From positions 1 through 50,082 of the forward strand of contig NZ_JAMPKJ010000045.1 of NCBI RefSeq assembly GCF_039962115.1: a DNA stretch of 50,082 bases, in the 5' to 3' direction. The position numbers and the translations under genes are program-made. Below, in pieces: positions 25,631 through 33,779 of the stretch (position 1 is its first letter; each line of letters starts with the position of its first letter). The notes beneath the pieces were generated by a model, which saw only the letters and a list, made by a program, of their open reading frames with translations, ran no database searches and was not told the origin of the DNA. Origin of the DNA: Funiculus sociatus GB2-C1 (GTDB lineage Bacteria; Cyanobacteriota; Cyanobacteriia; Cyanobacteriales; FACHB-T130).

Positions 25631-27004
25631 TTAAAACTTCAATGCTGTCCCAACACCTAATACAAACCGAGAGCCATCACCCGCACCTGCAATGTCGCGC
25701 AAGGCTGGAGTAATCACAAAAGGCAAGTTTTTGAAGGGAGCGATGGAAAGACCCAATGCTAAGTCCTGCCCTGTCCATTCCGCAATCAAACTAACAGGTC
25801 GAACAACTCGAACTGCTAAATTTCCAAACACGTTGATATTGTTTTGACCGGCATCAACCGCACCGTTGGAACGGAACTGTCCATCACCGACACCAACCGT
25901 AACAGCAACGCGACTGAAAGCATTATTGAGAGATTCTCGCGTTCGGAATACTTTGGTAACAACTCCATATTTGGATTGTTCAAAGTCGTTGCGACCAATA
26001 TTTAGAAAGCCATTCCAGCCTAATGCTGCTGAGACATCTCCCCCAAATCGACGATGCAGCTTGCCATTAAAACCACCTTCGCCGAAGCTGTCATTTGTAG
26101 CTAAAGCGTAAGATAGTTCTACCCCCACGGCTTTATCAGCATTGCCTAAGCCGATGCCTATCCCCGCAGCCCCTACAGAACCGCTATCTTCTCGCACGCT
26201 GGGTTGATAGGTGCCACTGATAAAGGCGGTGTTTCTATCTGCACCATAGCCAACTGGGATATAGATACTGAGGGCTGGCGAAGATTCAAATTCTTCGATT
26301 GGTGCTGGCAAGGCTAGCGGCGCAACAGGTTCCGGACTCGGACAGCGTTCTGTAGCCTGTGTTGTCAATCCTTGAGCGACTTGATAAGTTGCAGATTCAT
26401 TCCTTTGGGAGGCACAGGTATTCCCGGCTTTCGGTTCCGTTGCCATTAACTGGCTAGCTTGTACCGTTGACGAGTTAGCGATCGCCTCATCTGGACGGAG
26501 TGCCTCAGCCTTGGATGTAAATACACCTCCACTGGGTATCGTTCGTTCATTTACAGCCGCTTCGTTAAGAGTTTCCCCGTTTCGGAAGGAAGCTAAATCA
26601 GAAGCTGTCCTGGCGGATTCAGGCTGGTTAACATCAGAACCTGTTGATGAGTCTGTGAGGATGTTATTGGGGGGAAGCGCCGCAGCTTCAGAGATTTCTG
26701 CCAAATCGGTTTGGGGGGCGGCTGTCAATGCTGGAAGTTGCCTTGCAGCTAATTCTGGGGCATTTTCAGAAGGCAGCGGAAATTCCTGTCTGGGTGCCAA
26801 TCCTGGCTCTTGTTGCACTTCTGGGATAGCGATCGCTGTCATACTCCTGGGAGTGACCACCGGGGTGACAACACTCCCCTCATTGGTCACGGCTTCCTGG
26901 TGAGAACCAGAACCTTCATAACTCGGACTTTCACTTGCTTGGGCTATCATCCCTCCAGCCACAAGAGCAGCTAAAGTACAAACAGCAACACTAGGAAAAC
27001 GCAT
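25631..27004 (-). CDS. Exported protein with beta-barrel-like C-terminal half
   Basis: The 457-residue protein starts with a signal peptide (VAVCTLAALVAGGMIAQA). A low-complexity Ala/Pro/Glu/Ser region (about 24-225) with few hydrophobics follows. From about residue 235 to the end, alternating hydrophobic and polar strands separated by Gly/Asn turns appear (for example SIYIPVGYGADR, AAGIGIGLGNADKAVGVELS, GFLNIGRNDFEQSKYGVV), and the chain ends in Phe. This is the pattern of an outer-membrane beta barrel. It is the first gene of the three-gene operon, whose promoter should lie in 27005-27247. The family and cargo are unknown. Confidence 0.6.
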   Translation of the reverse strand: MRFPSVAVCTLAALVAGGMIAQASESPSYEGSGSHQEAVTNEGSVVTPVVTPRSMTAIAIPEVQQEPGLAPRQEFPLPSENAPELAARQLPALTAAPQTDLAEISEAAALPPNNILTDSSTGSDVNQPESARTASDLASFRNGETLNEAAVNERTIPSGGVFTSKAEALRPDEAIANSSTVQASQLMATEPKAGNTCASQRNESATYQVAQGLTTQATERCPSPEPVAPLALPAPIEEFESSPALSIYIPVGYGADRNTAFISGTYQPSVREDSGSVGAAGIGIGLGNADKAVGVELSYALATNDSFGEGGFNGKLHRRFGGDVSAALGWNGFLNIGRNDFEQSKYGVVTKVFRTRESLNNAFSRVAVTVGVGDGQFRSNGAVDAGQNNINVFGNLAVRVVRPVSLIAEWTGQDLALGLSIAPFKNLPFVITPALRDIAGAGDGSRFVLGVGTALKF

Positions 27005-27247
27005 AAATTAAGCCCTACTAAACTCACACCGCTCTGATCGAGAAGTCGGTCTTCCCACATAGTTGAATAGATACTTATACAGAGTTTGGCGCGTTTATCC
27101 GCAGCAATAAGGATGCAAATTTTGTCTGGATCTGAGTAAAAATCTTCGCTTCAAATTCCGATCTTCTATCCACAACTCGAAGCGCTACCTCTTTTCAGCG
27201 ATGCTTCACCGATATAAACTAGCCATGTCGCTATCCGTATTTACGAC

Positions 27248-28504
27248 ATGATAGTTTTCCTCGCCCTACTAGCTTTCTACGTCGCCTGGAACTTGGGAGC
27301 AAACGACGTTGCTAACTCGATGGGAACGTCGGTAGGGTCAAAAGCTGTTACGCTGCGACAAGCATTGATAATTGCCGGTATCTTAGAGTTCACAGGTGCG
27401 GTGTTGTTCGGTCGTGCGGTATCCGAAACACTGGCGACGGGAGTTGTAAAGCCGGAAGTGTTCGCTGATGCACCCCAGATTTTACTAATCGGGATGGTTT
27501 CGGTGCTAATAACCTGTGGTTTGTGGTTGCAATTTGCCACAAGTAAAGGCTTGCCAGTAGCGTCATCTCATGCTGTAGTAGGCGCGATCGCAGGCTTTAG
27601 TTGGGTAGCGGTTGGTGTTGGTGCTATAGACTGGTCATCAATCGGGTTAATTTCCTTCGCTTGGGTAATAACGCCTGTGGTGAGTGGCGCGATCGCCGCC
27701 TTGTTCTACAGCGTGGTAAAACGTTGGATACTCGATCAACCCGATCCCTTATTTCGCTTGCGCGAGTGGATTCCCTGGTTGAGTGCGACGCTGTTAGGCA
27801 TCTTTGGCACAATCGTTCTACCGCCAGTAAGTAAACCTATAGACACTCTACTTACAAACAGATTCGGGATAAATCTTCCCACTCACGATATCCCCCTCTT
27901 AATAGGCGCGATCGCTACCTTTTCCCTCACCTGGTACAGTTGGCGACAATTAGATAGTGGCGGCTGGGAAGAAGAAAAGTCTAAATTCCCCAATCCTCTG
28001 GAACAACAAATGGCTCGGTTTCAGCTACTGAGTGCTTGCTTTGTCGCCTTTGCTCACGGTTCCAATGATGTCGGGAATGCGATCGCTCCCTTAGCTGCGA
28101 TCGCCTACATCAATCGTACAGGTTCCGTTCCCGTAAATGGCTTCAGCGTTCCCCTATGGATTTTGGTACTCGGCGGCGCTGGTATCGTTGCAGGTCTTGC
28201 GGTTTGGGGTAAAAAAGTTATAGCTACCATTGGCGAAGGAATCATCCCCCTACAACCTAGTAGCGGCTTCTGCGCCGAACTCGCCACCGCCACCACCATC
28301 TTACTTGCCTCCCGCTTCGGCTTACCCGTCTCCACCTCCCACGCCCTTGTTGGCGCTGTAGTTGGCATTGGCGCGATTCAAAGCTGGAAGTCCATCCGCT
28401 TCCAAACCCTGCAATCTATAGCTCTCGCTTGGGTGATTACCCTTCCCATTAGTGCTGGTCTAGGAGCGGTAATCTTTTTAGGGTTGCGTCTGGTAGCGAC
28501 TTAA
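27248..28504 (+). CDS. Inorganic phosphate transporter, Pit/PHO4 family
   Basis: This 418-residue polytopic membrane protein likely imports phosphate coupled to cations. Both family signature repeats are visible: GANDVANSMGTSVGS at about 17-31 and GSNDVGNAIAPLAAI near 270. The rest consists of about ten hydrophobic helices and a short polar loop (about 232-255). The internal duplication is typical of the family and the length is normal for a bacterial Pit protein. ATG 27248 directly precedes the first helix. It is a single-gene unit. Low-affinity phosphate uptake is inferred from the family; some members carry sulfate or metal phosphates. Confidence 0.93.
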   Translation: MIVFLALLAFYVAWNLGANDVANSMGTSVGSKAVTLRQALIIAGILEFTGAVLFGRAVSETLATGVVKPEVFADAPQILLIGMVSVLITCGLWLQFATSKGLPVASSHAVVGAIAGFSWVAVGVGAIDWSSIGLISFAWVITPVVSGAIAALFYSVVKRWILDQPDPLFRLREWIPWLSATLLGIFGTIVLPPVSKPIDTLLTNRFGINLPTHDIPLLIGAIATFSLTWYSWRQLDSGGWEEEKSKFPNPLEQQMARFQLLSACFVAFAHGSNDVGNAIAPLAAIAYINRTGSVPVNGFSVPLWILVLGGAGIVAGLAVWGKKVIATIGEGIIPLQPSSGFCAELATATTILLASRFGLPVSTSHALVGAVVGIGAIQSWKSIRFQTLQSIALAWVITLPISAGLGAVIFLGLRLVAT

Positions 28505-28729
28505 GTGTTGCGTCTCTTAAAGCTGAATTTTGAACTAAACTGCTCGCATCCTATACTAATAGCAAACAAATAACGCACCTAACCCATAGGCAAAATCCGA
28601 CTTTTGAGAGAAATTTACAATACTTTTAAGAGTATTTTGACAAAATAATGGGAATAATAAATAAAACTATAAGCAGACAAAGTTACAAACAAGCTTCCTT
28701 ATAGCCAACAGCATCGAGGTTATACGCTA

Positions 28730-30493
28730 ATGGTGCAACTGGACAACGATCAACCTGAAAAGTATGGCAAAGGGGATTCCACAGCCGCCGAAAACCTCCT
28801 GAGAGCAATGATTCAGGAACTTGAAAATTTACAGCAAAACCTCATCGTCCAGTTGAATCAAGACGTTGAGCGGCTACAAGCTGAAAAATCCCGCTTAATC
28901 GCTGAGATTGACAATTTGCAAACTCAGCGTCAGCAATTGCCATCTTCATTACAAGACCCTCCATCCCAGGAACAAGGCGCACAGCAACAATATTTGGTCA
29001 GTCAACTCACCCAAGCGCTGGCAGAGCATCTACAAGAGATATTGATGCAGCGGCTGTCTCAGCAAAGCGGTAGTTCCTATCGACCTCTGAGTGGCTCTGC
29101 TGGTGACAATTTGTCGCCTTCGCCGAACGAATACAACGAGAGTGCTTATCGCATACTTGCATCCTTGGATACAACGCTGAGGACGACCTTTAAAACGCTG
29201 CAACAAGACATCAGCAGCTATCAAGGTTCCTTCTCGCAGCAACTCTCCCGGATGCACAGCTTAGAGCAACAAGGAGAGGCGATCTTAGAGGCTCTTGTCA
29301 ATCGTCTGAACGACCAACTCAAACTACAAGGAAGTGCGCTGCCATTAATCCAGCCATCAGACCGAGAGAATGTAACCGAACCTGAACGCGATCGCCAACG
29401 CTTACCAGAAAGTAATCCTATCGCATTACAGGTTCCGGCTACCCCATTACCACTTTCCCGCCAACCTAAACCAACTTCCCAAAACCAACTCGGTTTACTG
29501 CTGGTATTAATTTCTACCGTGGCGTTGTCGATTCATAACGTTGTTGTTCAGGTCGTCGGTAGAGAAAGCAACATCCTTGGCACGTTCCTCTTGGGAGGAT
29601 TCATCAAGCTGAATTTGGGGAACTCGCTGTTAATTTTGTGGCTCCGCATGATAGTAGTGTTGCCACTGATGGCAATATTCGCCACAGGACTTTATCCCAA
29701 CGTTTGGAGGGATATCAGGAAGTTTTTATTCGACCCAAACCGTCGAGGACTGCTGACGGTGGTAGGGAGTGGCTTCTTCCTGTTTTTGTCCCAGGTGCTA
29801 ATTTATATCGCCATTTCGCAAATTGGGCCTGGGGTTGCGGTGACGATTCTGTTTATGTATCCTCTTGTTACCGTCCCGCTAGCGTGGCTGTTTTTTGGCG
29901 ATCGCCCGACTTTCCTCCGCGTGGGAGTGATGATTGCTATTTCTGTGGGTGTTATCCTCGCTGCATTTCCTAAAATCTTCCCGGCGGGTGGTTCTGGAGT
30001 GCCGGGTATTTCCCCGGTGGGAGTTGGCACAGCCGCAGTTTCAGGTATAGCCTTTGCTTTATACCTGATTTTCATGCAACTTGGCTTTAAAAAGCTTCAT
30101 CCCGTACCCGTCAGCTTAATTCAGTTCTCAACCATTTTTGTCCTGTCTAGCCTCAGCTTAATGTTGCCGTTACCAGGAAATTTCGCTGTCCAGCTTATCC
30201 CAGATCGGCGATTTGGTTTGATAATCGGTGGCGTAGTATTGGGTATCTTGACTCTCATAGGCTACCTGTTGAACAACTTTGGAGTGCGCTTCTTGGGTGC
30301 AGCAAGAGCTTCAATCGTGGCTTCTAGCGGCCCAGTGCTGACGGCTGTTTTGGCATTTGTAATTATTCCCAGCGCTCAGAATGCGTTGCAGCCAATATCA
30401 ATTACGGGAATATTACTGGTTACATTAGGAGTATTTGCCCTAAGTTTTGAACGGCTACTGGTTCAGAATAAACCGCAGCAACCTGCCAAATAA
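28730..30493 (+). CDS. EamA (DMT) family transporter with long coiled-coil N-terminal domain
   Basis: The 587-residue protein has two parts. Residues 1 to about 245 are soluble and Gln/Glu-rich, with heptads such as LENLQQNLIVQLNQDVERLQ and AEIDNLQTQRQQL predicted to be coiled coil. From about 252 onward it is a ten-helix drug/metabolite transporter with two EamA repeats (GPGVAVTILFMYPLVTVPLAWLFFGDRP in the first half). Plain EamA transporters are about 300 residues, so the head is an extension. ATG 28730 lies downstream of a candidate TTGACA box (28637-28642). A strong terminator follows at 30514-30539. The substrate is unknown. Confidence 0.88.
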   Translation: MVQLDNDQPEKYGKGDSTAAENLLRAMIQELENLQQNLIVQLNQDVERLQAEKSRLIAEIDNLQTQRQQLPSSLQDPPSQEQGAQQQYLVSQLTQALAEHLQEILMQRLSQQSGSSYRPLSGSAGDNLSPSPNEYNESAYRILASLDTTLRTTFKTLQQDISSYQGSFSQQLSRMHSLEQQGEAILEALVNRLNDQLKLQGSALPLIQPSDRENVTEPERDRQRLPESNPIALQVPATPLPLSRQPKPTSQNQLGLLLVLISTVALSIHNVVVQVVGRESNILGTFLLGGFIKLNLGNSLLILWLRMIVVLPLMAIFATGLYPNVWRDIRKFLFDPNRRGLLTVVGSGFFLFLSQVLIYIAISQIGPGVAVTILFMYPLVTVPLAWLFFGDRPTFLRVGVMIAISVGVILAAFPKIFPAGGSGVPGISPVGVGTAAVSGIAFALYLIFMQLGFKKLHPVPVSLIQFSTIFVLSSLSLMLPLPGNFAVQLIPDRRFGLIIGGVVLGILTLIGYLLNNFGVRFLGAARASIVASSGPVLTAVLAFVIIPSAQNALQPISITGILLVTLGVFALSFERLLVQNKPQQPAK

Positions 30494-30513
30494 ATACAAA
30501 AATTCTAATTAGT

Positions 30514-30539
30514 AGGGTGGGCAATGCTCACCCTTTTTT
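30514..30539 (+). terminator. Rho-independent terminator of the EamA gene
   Basis: AGGGTGGGC (30514-30522) pairs with GCTCACCCT (30526-30534), with one G-U pair and a 3-nt loop, and is followed by six T residues. Classic intrinsic terminator form, 20 bp after the stop codon. Confidence 0.8.
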
Positions 30540-30668
30540 ATTAGGAGGATATGAAGTTGCGCGTTAACCAATACGGTTCGGGTAAAGCTGAAAACAACAA
30601 ATTTCGCATAGGTTGAGTTGAGGCACGAAACCCAACTACAATTATTTTTAAGCCAGAAGTATTGGCAG

Positions 30669-31154
30669 CTAACCCTTACCGTTATTATCTACGTCTTGTA
30701 TTATTGGTTCTTCTAAAGGTGACGGAGCTACTATTCGCAGGTTGAGATCAACTATTATATTATTTCTCTCAAGACTTATATTTGCTTTATTTATTATGAA
30801 TTTTACTTGTAAGCGATCGCTGATTTGAGATTCTATAGATGGTTGAGTTTTATATCCTGCTTCCTCAAGCCATTCATTAATATTTCTCCAGTTTTCTATC
30901 TTTTCATCACCTTTGCTCACCAGGTTTTTCACATACTGGTACAAAGTATTACACAAGTCAACTCCAACTCCCTTAGCGCTCTTATTCAGCCTCTCAGCTA
31001 TTTCAGCCGGACTATAACCGCAAAGCAATCCCCGCAGGTGTAGCTTCTCAACCGGTGTCAGACGCTTTCCCTTAGCAGAAGCCAAGTCTGTATACAGCGT
31101 CTCTAAATCCCAGTCATTTGCAGCAGAGGCAAATTGCACGTCAGTAGATGCCAT
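30669..31154 (-). CDS. Helix-turn-helix protein of the STAND-associated cyanobacterial type
   Basis: The 161-residue protein has an N-terminal DWDLETLYTDLASAKGKRL helix, then an HTH-like core LTPVEKLHLRGLLCGYSPAEIAERLNKSAKGVGVDL (about 32-67) and the tail LYQYVKNLV. The phrase GLLCGYSPAEIAERL resembles the N-terminal modules that precede NB-ARC/WD40 STAND proteins in cyanobacteria. Here it stands alone, with a short beta-rich C-terminal part (VKFIINKANISLERNNIIVDLNLRIV) that I do not recognise. I used ATG 31154; an upstream TTG adds five codons. GCTTGTTAG/CTAACAAGC sites upstream could be its operator. Confidence 0.6.
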   Translation of the reverse strand: MASTDVQFASAANDWDLETLYTDLASAKGKRLTPVEKLHLRGLLCGYSPAEIAERLNKSAKGVGVDLCNTLYQYVKNLVSKGDEKIENWRNINEWLEEAGYKTQPSIESQISDRLQVKFIINKANISLERNNIIVDLNLRIVAPSPLEEPIIQDVDNNGKG

Positions 31155-31544
31155 AGCTAGGAGCCTCAAAATTTCCTAACGTAATTCTAACTTAATTACT
31201 AACGCTTGTTAGTTCATGGCTAACCGCAATTAGCTTAGTATAAAATCTAACAAGCTTTTACAGCCGTAAATATACAGCTCAAAACTCAAGAGAGCCTACG
31301 TCAAACACATTTTGCGTTGTATTGCCACTGGGAGTATCTGATATACCACCGCTAGTAAGTATGTGAGAAAAACCATAACAGAAATGGCGCTTATTGAACC
31401 CATAGGATAGCTAATCTTGAGGCAAGGGCAGTGGCGCAAGACGCTGAGAGAAAAGGAAGTTTACGATCAACACTCAGCGTGGGCTTTGATACAGATTAAG
31501 CAAAAGCAATTCAATTTAATTAACTTTTTCGTGGATTTATAGCT
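31155..31544. other. Divergent intergenic region with inverted repeats
   Basis: This 390-bp gap separates the HTH gene and the PEP-CTERM gene. It holds a palindrome ACTAACGCTTGTTAGT (31198-31213), a further CTAACAAGC (31247-31255) complementary to part of it, and an inverted pair ACGCTGAG/CTCAGCGT (31441-31448 and 31473-31480) in the probable leader of the PEP-CTERM gene. No small gene is visible. Confidence 0.5.
31198..31255. promoter_or_regulatory. Candidate operator of the HTH protein
   Basis: A 16-bp palindrome ACTAACGCTTGTTAGT lies 44 bp upstream of the HTH start codon. Its right half, GCTTGTTAG, recurs inverted as CTAACAAGC at 31247-31255. The placement suits autoregulation, but binding is inference. 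Confidence 0.3.
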
Positions 31545-32507
31545 ATGTTATCTACCAGGAGTTTCGGAAAATTGCAGAGCCAGTCACAGGTTGCGGGTGG
31601 TGCGGTTTTTATTGGTTTAGCTATCTCCGCTCTTTTTGTTCCCTTGAGTGCAGACAGTGTGCTGGCTCAAAACGTCGGTCTAGGAAGTATAGCTGAGGGA
31701 TTTTCCATCCTTAGTTCGATTTCAGGTAGTTCATCCGGCAACAATAACATTAACTGTTCTGAATCTTATAATGCAAATGATTTTGGGTTAAAAACTCTAA
31801 GAATTTATGCTACTTGTAACTTAAATTTTAATGCTGAATCTTCTTGGTTTTTGGGGGAGAATAACGCAGGAGCAAGAAGCTGGAAAAGGATATATGGGAG
31901 TTACTCTTTTAGAGGCGAAACTAGCAAAACGTATAAAATAGATATCAGCCTCAAAGGAAGTTTCTCAGCTAATACAAGTGCATCTGGTAATGCGTATGCT
32001 TTTTCGGCATCCTACATTTACGATGGGTATAATGGCAGGTACATAGGAAACGAATTCAATAACATATACAGTGGCAGCCATTCAGATTATGGTTTCATTG
32101 ACAGCTCTTCTGTTAGTTCAAGCGGCTACTATGGTTATGATTTTTCATTAGGCGCTTGGGGATATGGATGGACTGAGTCTAATGCACTCGCAGGTTATGC
32201 TAGAGCTACATCTAATATGAACTTTACCAGTACAGCTATCATAACTGAGCTACCCAGTTATAGTTCTTTTAGTAGAATGAGTTCCCTTAATAGTAACGAG
32301 CAAGCAGACGATAGCAAAATTGATACTATTAACCGAGACTTTTTTAAAAATTTACCTGAAGAGGTTCTTTTAGAAAGCACACTTCTTCGAGAAAAGCTGG
32401 AATCTTCATCTAAATCCGTACCTGAACCTGGTTTTGTTTTCGGCTTACTGACCTTTAGTGCATTGGGTGCTGGCTCAATGCTGAAGCGTAAGCAGAATAT
32501 GTGTTGA
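31545..32507 (+). CDS. Exported PEP-CTERM protein, Ser/Tyr/Gly-rich
   Basis: This 320-residue protein has an N-terminal signal (AVFIGLAISALFVPLSADSVLA, cleavage near residue 41). It ends with a sorting signal: VPEP at 292-295, the hydrophobic FVFGLLTFSALGAGSML and a basic KRKQ. That is the PEP-CTERM pattern recognised by exosortase, which would place it at the cell surface or in extracellular polysaccharide. The mature part is rich in Ser, Tyr, Gly and Asn (for example SGYYGYDFSLGAWGYGW) with two Cys near residues 70 and 91 and no enzymatic motif. Similarity to known proteins is not apparent to me. ATG 31545 has only a weak ribosome binding site. Confidence 0.75.
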   Translation: MLSTRSFGKLQSQSQVAGGAVFIGLAISALFVPLSADSVLAQNVGLGSIAEGFSILSSISGSSSGNNNINCSESYNANDFGLKTLRIYATCNLNFNAESSWFLGENNAGARSWKRIYGSYSFRGETSKTYKIDISLKGSFSANTSASGNAYAFSASYIYDGYNGRYIGNEFNNIYSGSHSDYGFIDSSSVSSSGYYGYDFSLGAWGYGWTESNALAGYARATSNMNFTSTAIITELPSYSSFSRMSSLNSNEQADDSKIDTINRDFFKNLPEEVLLESTLLREKLESSSKSVPEPGFVFGLLTFSALGAGSMLKRKQNMC

Positions 32508-32622
32508 TGTTCAGTGCGAGGATCGATCGCACTCTACACCCTCTGTAAAAAAAACTAGAATGCGATCGCTCACAACCTAACCCTACCAAACTTTAATTCT
32601 GTTGCAATCTATCGACTGGGAA

Positions 32623-32735
32623 GCGATCGCGTCCTTCTCCTCTAGTCAAATTGCAGCGCGATCGCGTCTTTCTCTTCTAGTCAGATTTAACAGTGATCGC
32701 GTATTACTCCTCTAGTCAAATTTAAAAGCGATCGC
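32623..32735. repeat. 35-bp tandem repeat array phased on HIP1 octamers
   Basis: Three 35-bp units and the start of a fourth begin at 32623, 32658, 32693 and 32728. Each starts with GCGATCGC (GTGATCGC in the third) and continues with a CCTCTAGTCAAATT-like segment. The units differ at several positions, so the array is not brand new. It lies between the PEP-CTERM gene and the aspartic-protease gene. There are no unique spacers, so it is not a CRISPR array. Confidence 0.85.
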
Positions 32736-32737
32736 TC

Positions 32738-33103
32738 TTACCCCAAGGTCAACACTCCCGCCGCAAAATCAACCACCAATCGCTTTGTCTGGAGCCAATA
32801 GACACCTAAGAGAATGACTGGAAGTTCATCTCCACCCAGCACTTCAGTTGTGAACTCCTCTCCATCCATCAGCACATTTCCCTGATATAGATTAAACCGT
32901 GCTTCTCCCCGTGCTGTATCCCTATACTCGTTGTTACTTTCAATAAACCACCCAAGACTTTCAGCATCTTGATTGTCAATTGCTAACCAGCCAGTGAAAC
33001 CTGTATCCAGAAGAGCCTTAACTGGAATAACATCACCATCAGCTGCAATTAAATCAATTTCAAAGATTAACTCTCCCTTACTGTGAAACTCACCTGAAAT
33101 CAT
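32738..33103 (-). CDS. Clan AA (retropepsin-like) aspartic protease
   Basis: The 121-residue protein has the single-lobed retropepsin hallmark ALLDTGFTGWLAI, with catalytic Asp33 and hydrophobic strands on both sides, and the late hydrophobic-hydrophobic-Gly motif VILLGVYWL. Such small proteases must dimerise to form an active site. The length is typical for cyanobacterial members. I chose ATG 33103 because it overlaps the stop of the upstream gene as ATGA, implying translational coupling; an upstream TTG at 33115 is possible. The natural substrate is unknown. The gene ends just beside the 35-bp tandem repeat array. Confidence 0.8.
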   Translation of the reverse strand: MISGEFHSKGELIFEIDLIAADGDVIPVKALLDTGFTGWLAIDNQDAESLGWFIESNNEYRDTARGEARFNLYQGNVLMDGEEFTTEVLGGDELPVILLGVYWLQTKRLVVDFAAGVLTLG

Positions 33104-33417
33104 ATTCTGCCACAAGTTCCTGTTTCATTGATTCGCATGATCAGGCGGATGGTATCACCAAATTTATCGCGAGCTTTTTGTTTTGCAATTGTTTTGTCTG
33201 AATCGACGACATAATCCCCACTGTTTGGCTCTATGATAATAAACCAGTCGTAATGCTCTTTGATTAGCTCAGGTTGAACGCGGTCAAATATCGCGCGACA
33301 ACGCTTCACAAAAGCTTCATTTTCAGCTTTTCGTTTGGCTTTTTTTTCTGGAGATAGTTGGCGTTCTGGAAATACCCTGCCAAGACGCGGAGTGTGGTTA
33401 TTAGATAGTTGGACCAT
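33100..33417 (-). CDS. Small conserved protein paired with the aspartic protease
   Basis: This 105-residue soluble protein has a basic helical first half (SPEKKAKRKAENEAFVKRCR, then FDRVQPELIKEHYDWFIIIE). The second half is a compact SGDYVVDSDKTIAKQKARDKFG followed by the ending RINETGTCGRI. I recall similar short cyanobacterial proteins with an NETG-CG ending beside small aspartic proteases, but no function is known to me. The C-terminal half loosely resembles DUF5678; this is uncertain. Its stop overlaps the protease start by 4 bp, so the two form an operon. Confidence 0.65.
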   Translation of the reverse strand: MVQLSNNHTPRLGRVFPERQLSPEKKAKRKAENEAFVKRCRAIFDRVQPELIKEHYDWFIIIEPNSGDYVVDSDKTIAKQKARDKFGDTIRLIMRINETGTCGRI

Positions 33418-33574
33418 GTGATACTCTTCTTGTTTAATATTAATAGGTTACTTTTTATTATAAATTTATTCAATAGGCAGCGATCGCATATTATTTCTCT
33501 ACATAAATGGGCAAGCGCTCGCTTATTACGTAGATAGGAAAATTATTAAAAGTACAATCAAATATTCCATACAA

Positions 33575-33611
33575 AGAGGTGTACAGAAACTGAAAGTTTT
33601 TGTACACCTTT
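33575..33611. terminator. Hairpin downstream of tRNA-Ser
   Basis: Arms 33575-33591 and 33595-33611 (AGGTGTACA core) match at 15 of 17 positions with a 3-nt loop. The structure lies about 20 nt beyond the tRNA 3' end and probably terminates it. Confidence 0.5.
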
Positions 33612-33630
33612 TATAGGATAGATTGTAAAA

Positions 33631-33715
33631 CGGAGAGGGTGGGATTCGAACCCACGTTAAGTTGCCCTAAACAGCATTTCCAGTGCTGCGCCTTCAACCA
33701 CTCGGCCACCTCTCC
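33631..33715 (-). tRNA. tRNA-Ser (anticodon GGA)
   Basis: This 85-nt sequence folds as a class II tRNA: acceptor stem GGAGAGG/CCTCTCC, D arm GGCCGAGTGGTTGAAGGC, anticodon stem CAGCA/TGCTG with loop CTGGAAA (anticodon GGA), a long variable arm and T arm GTGGGTTCGAATCCCAC. The discriminator base is G and CCA is not encoded. Confidence 0.95.
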
Positions 33716-33779
33716 AGGGGATTTATTATTTTTGAGTTTAGCAGCTTTAAGCTGCGATTTTTAATAATACACTATTTTT

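Noticed and set aside
32623-32735. Possible CRISPR array
   Set aside because: The 35-bp units follow each other without unique spacers, and no cas gene is present.
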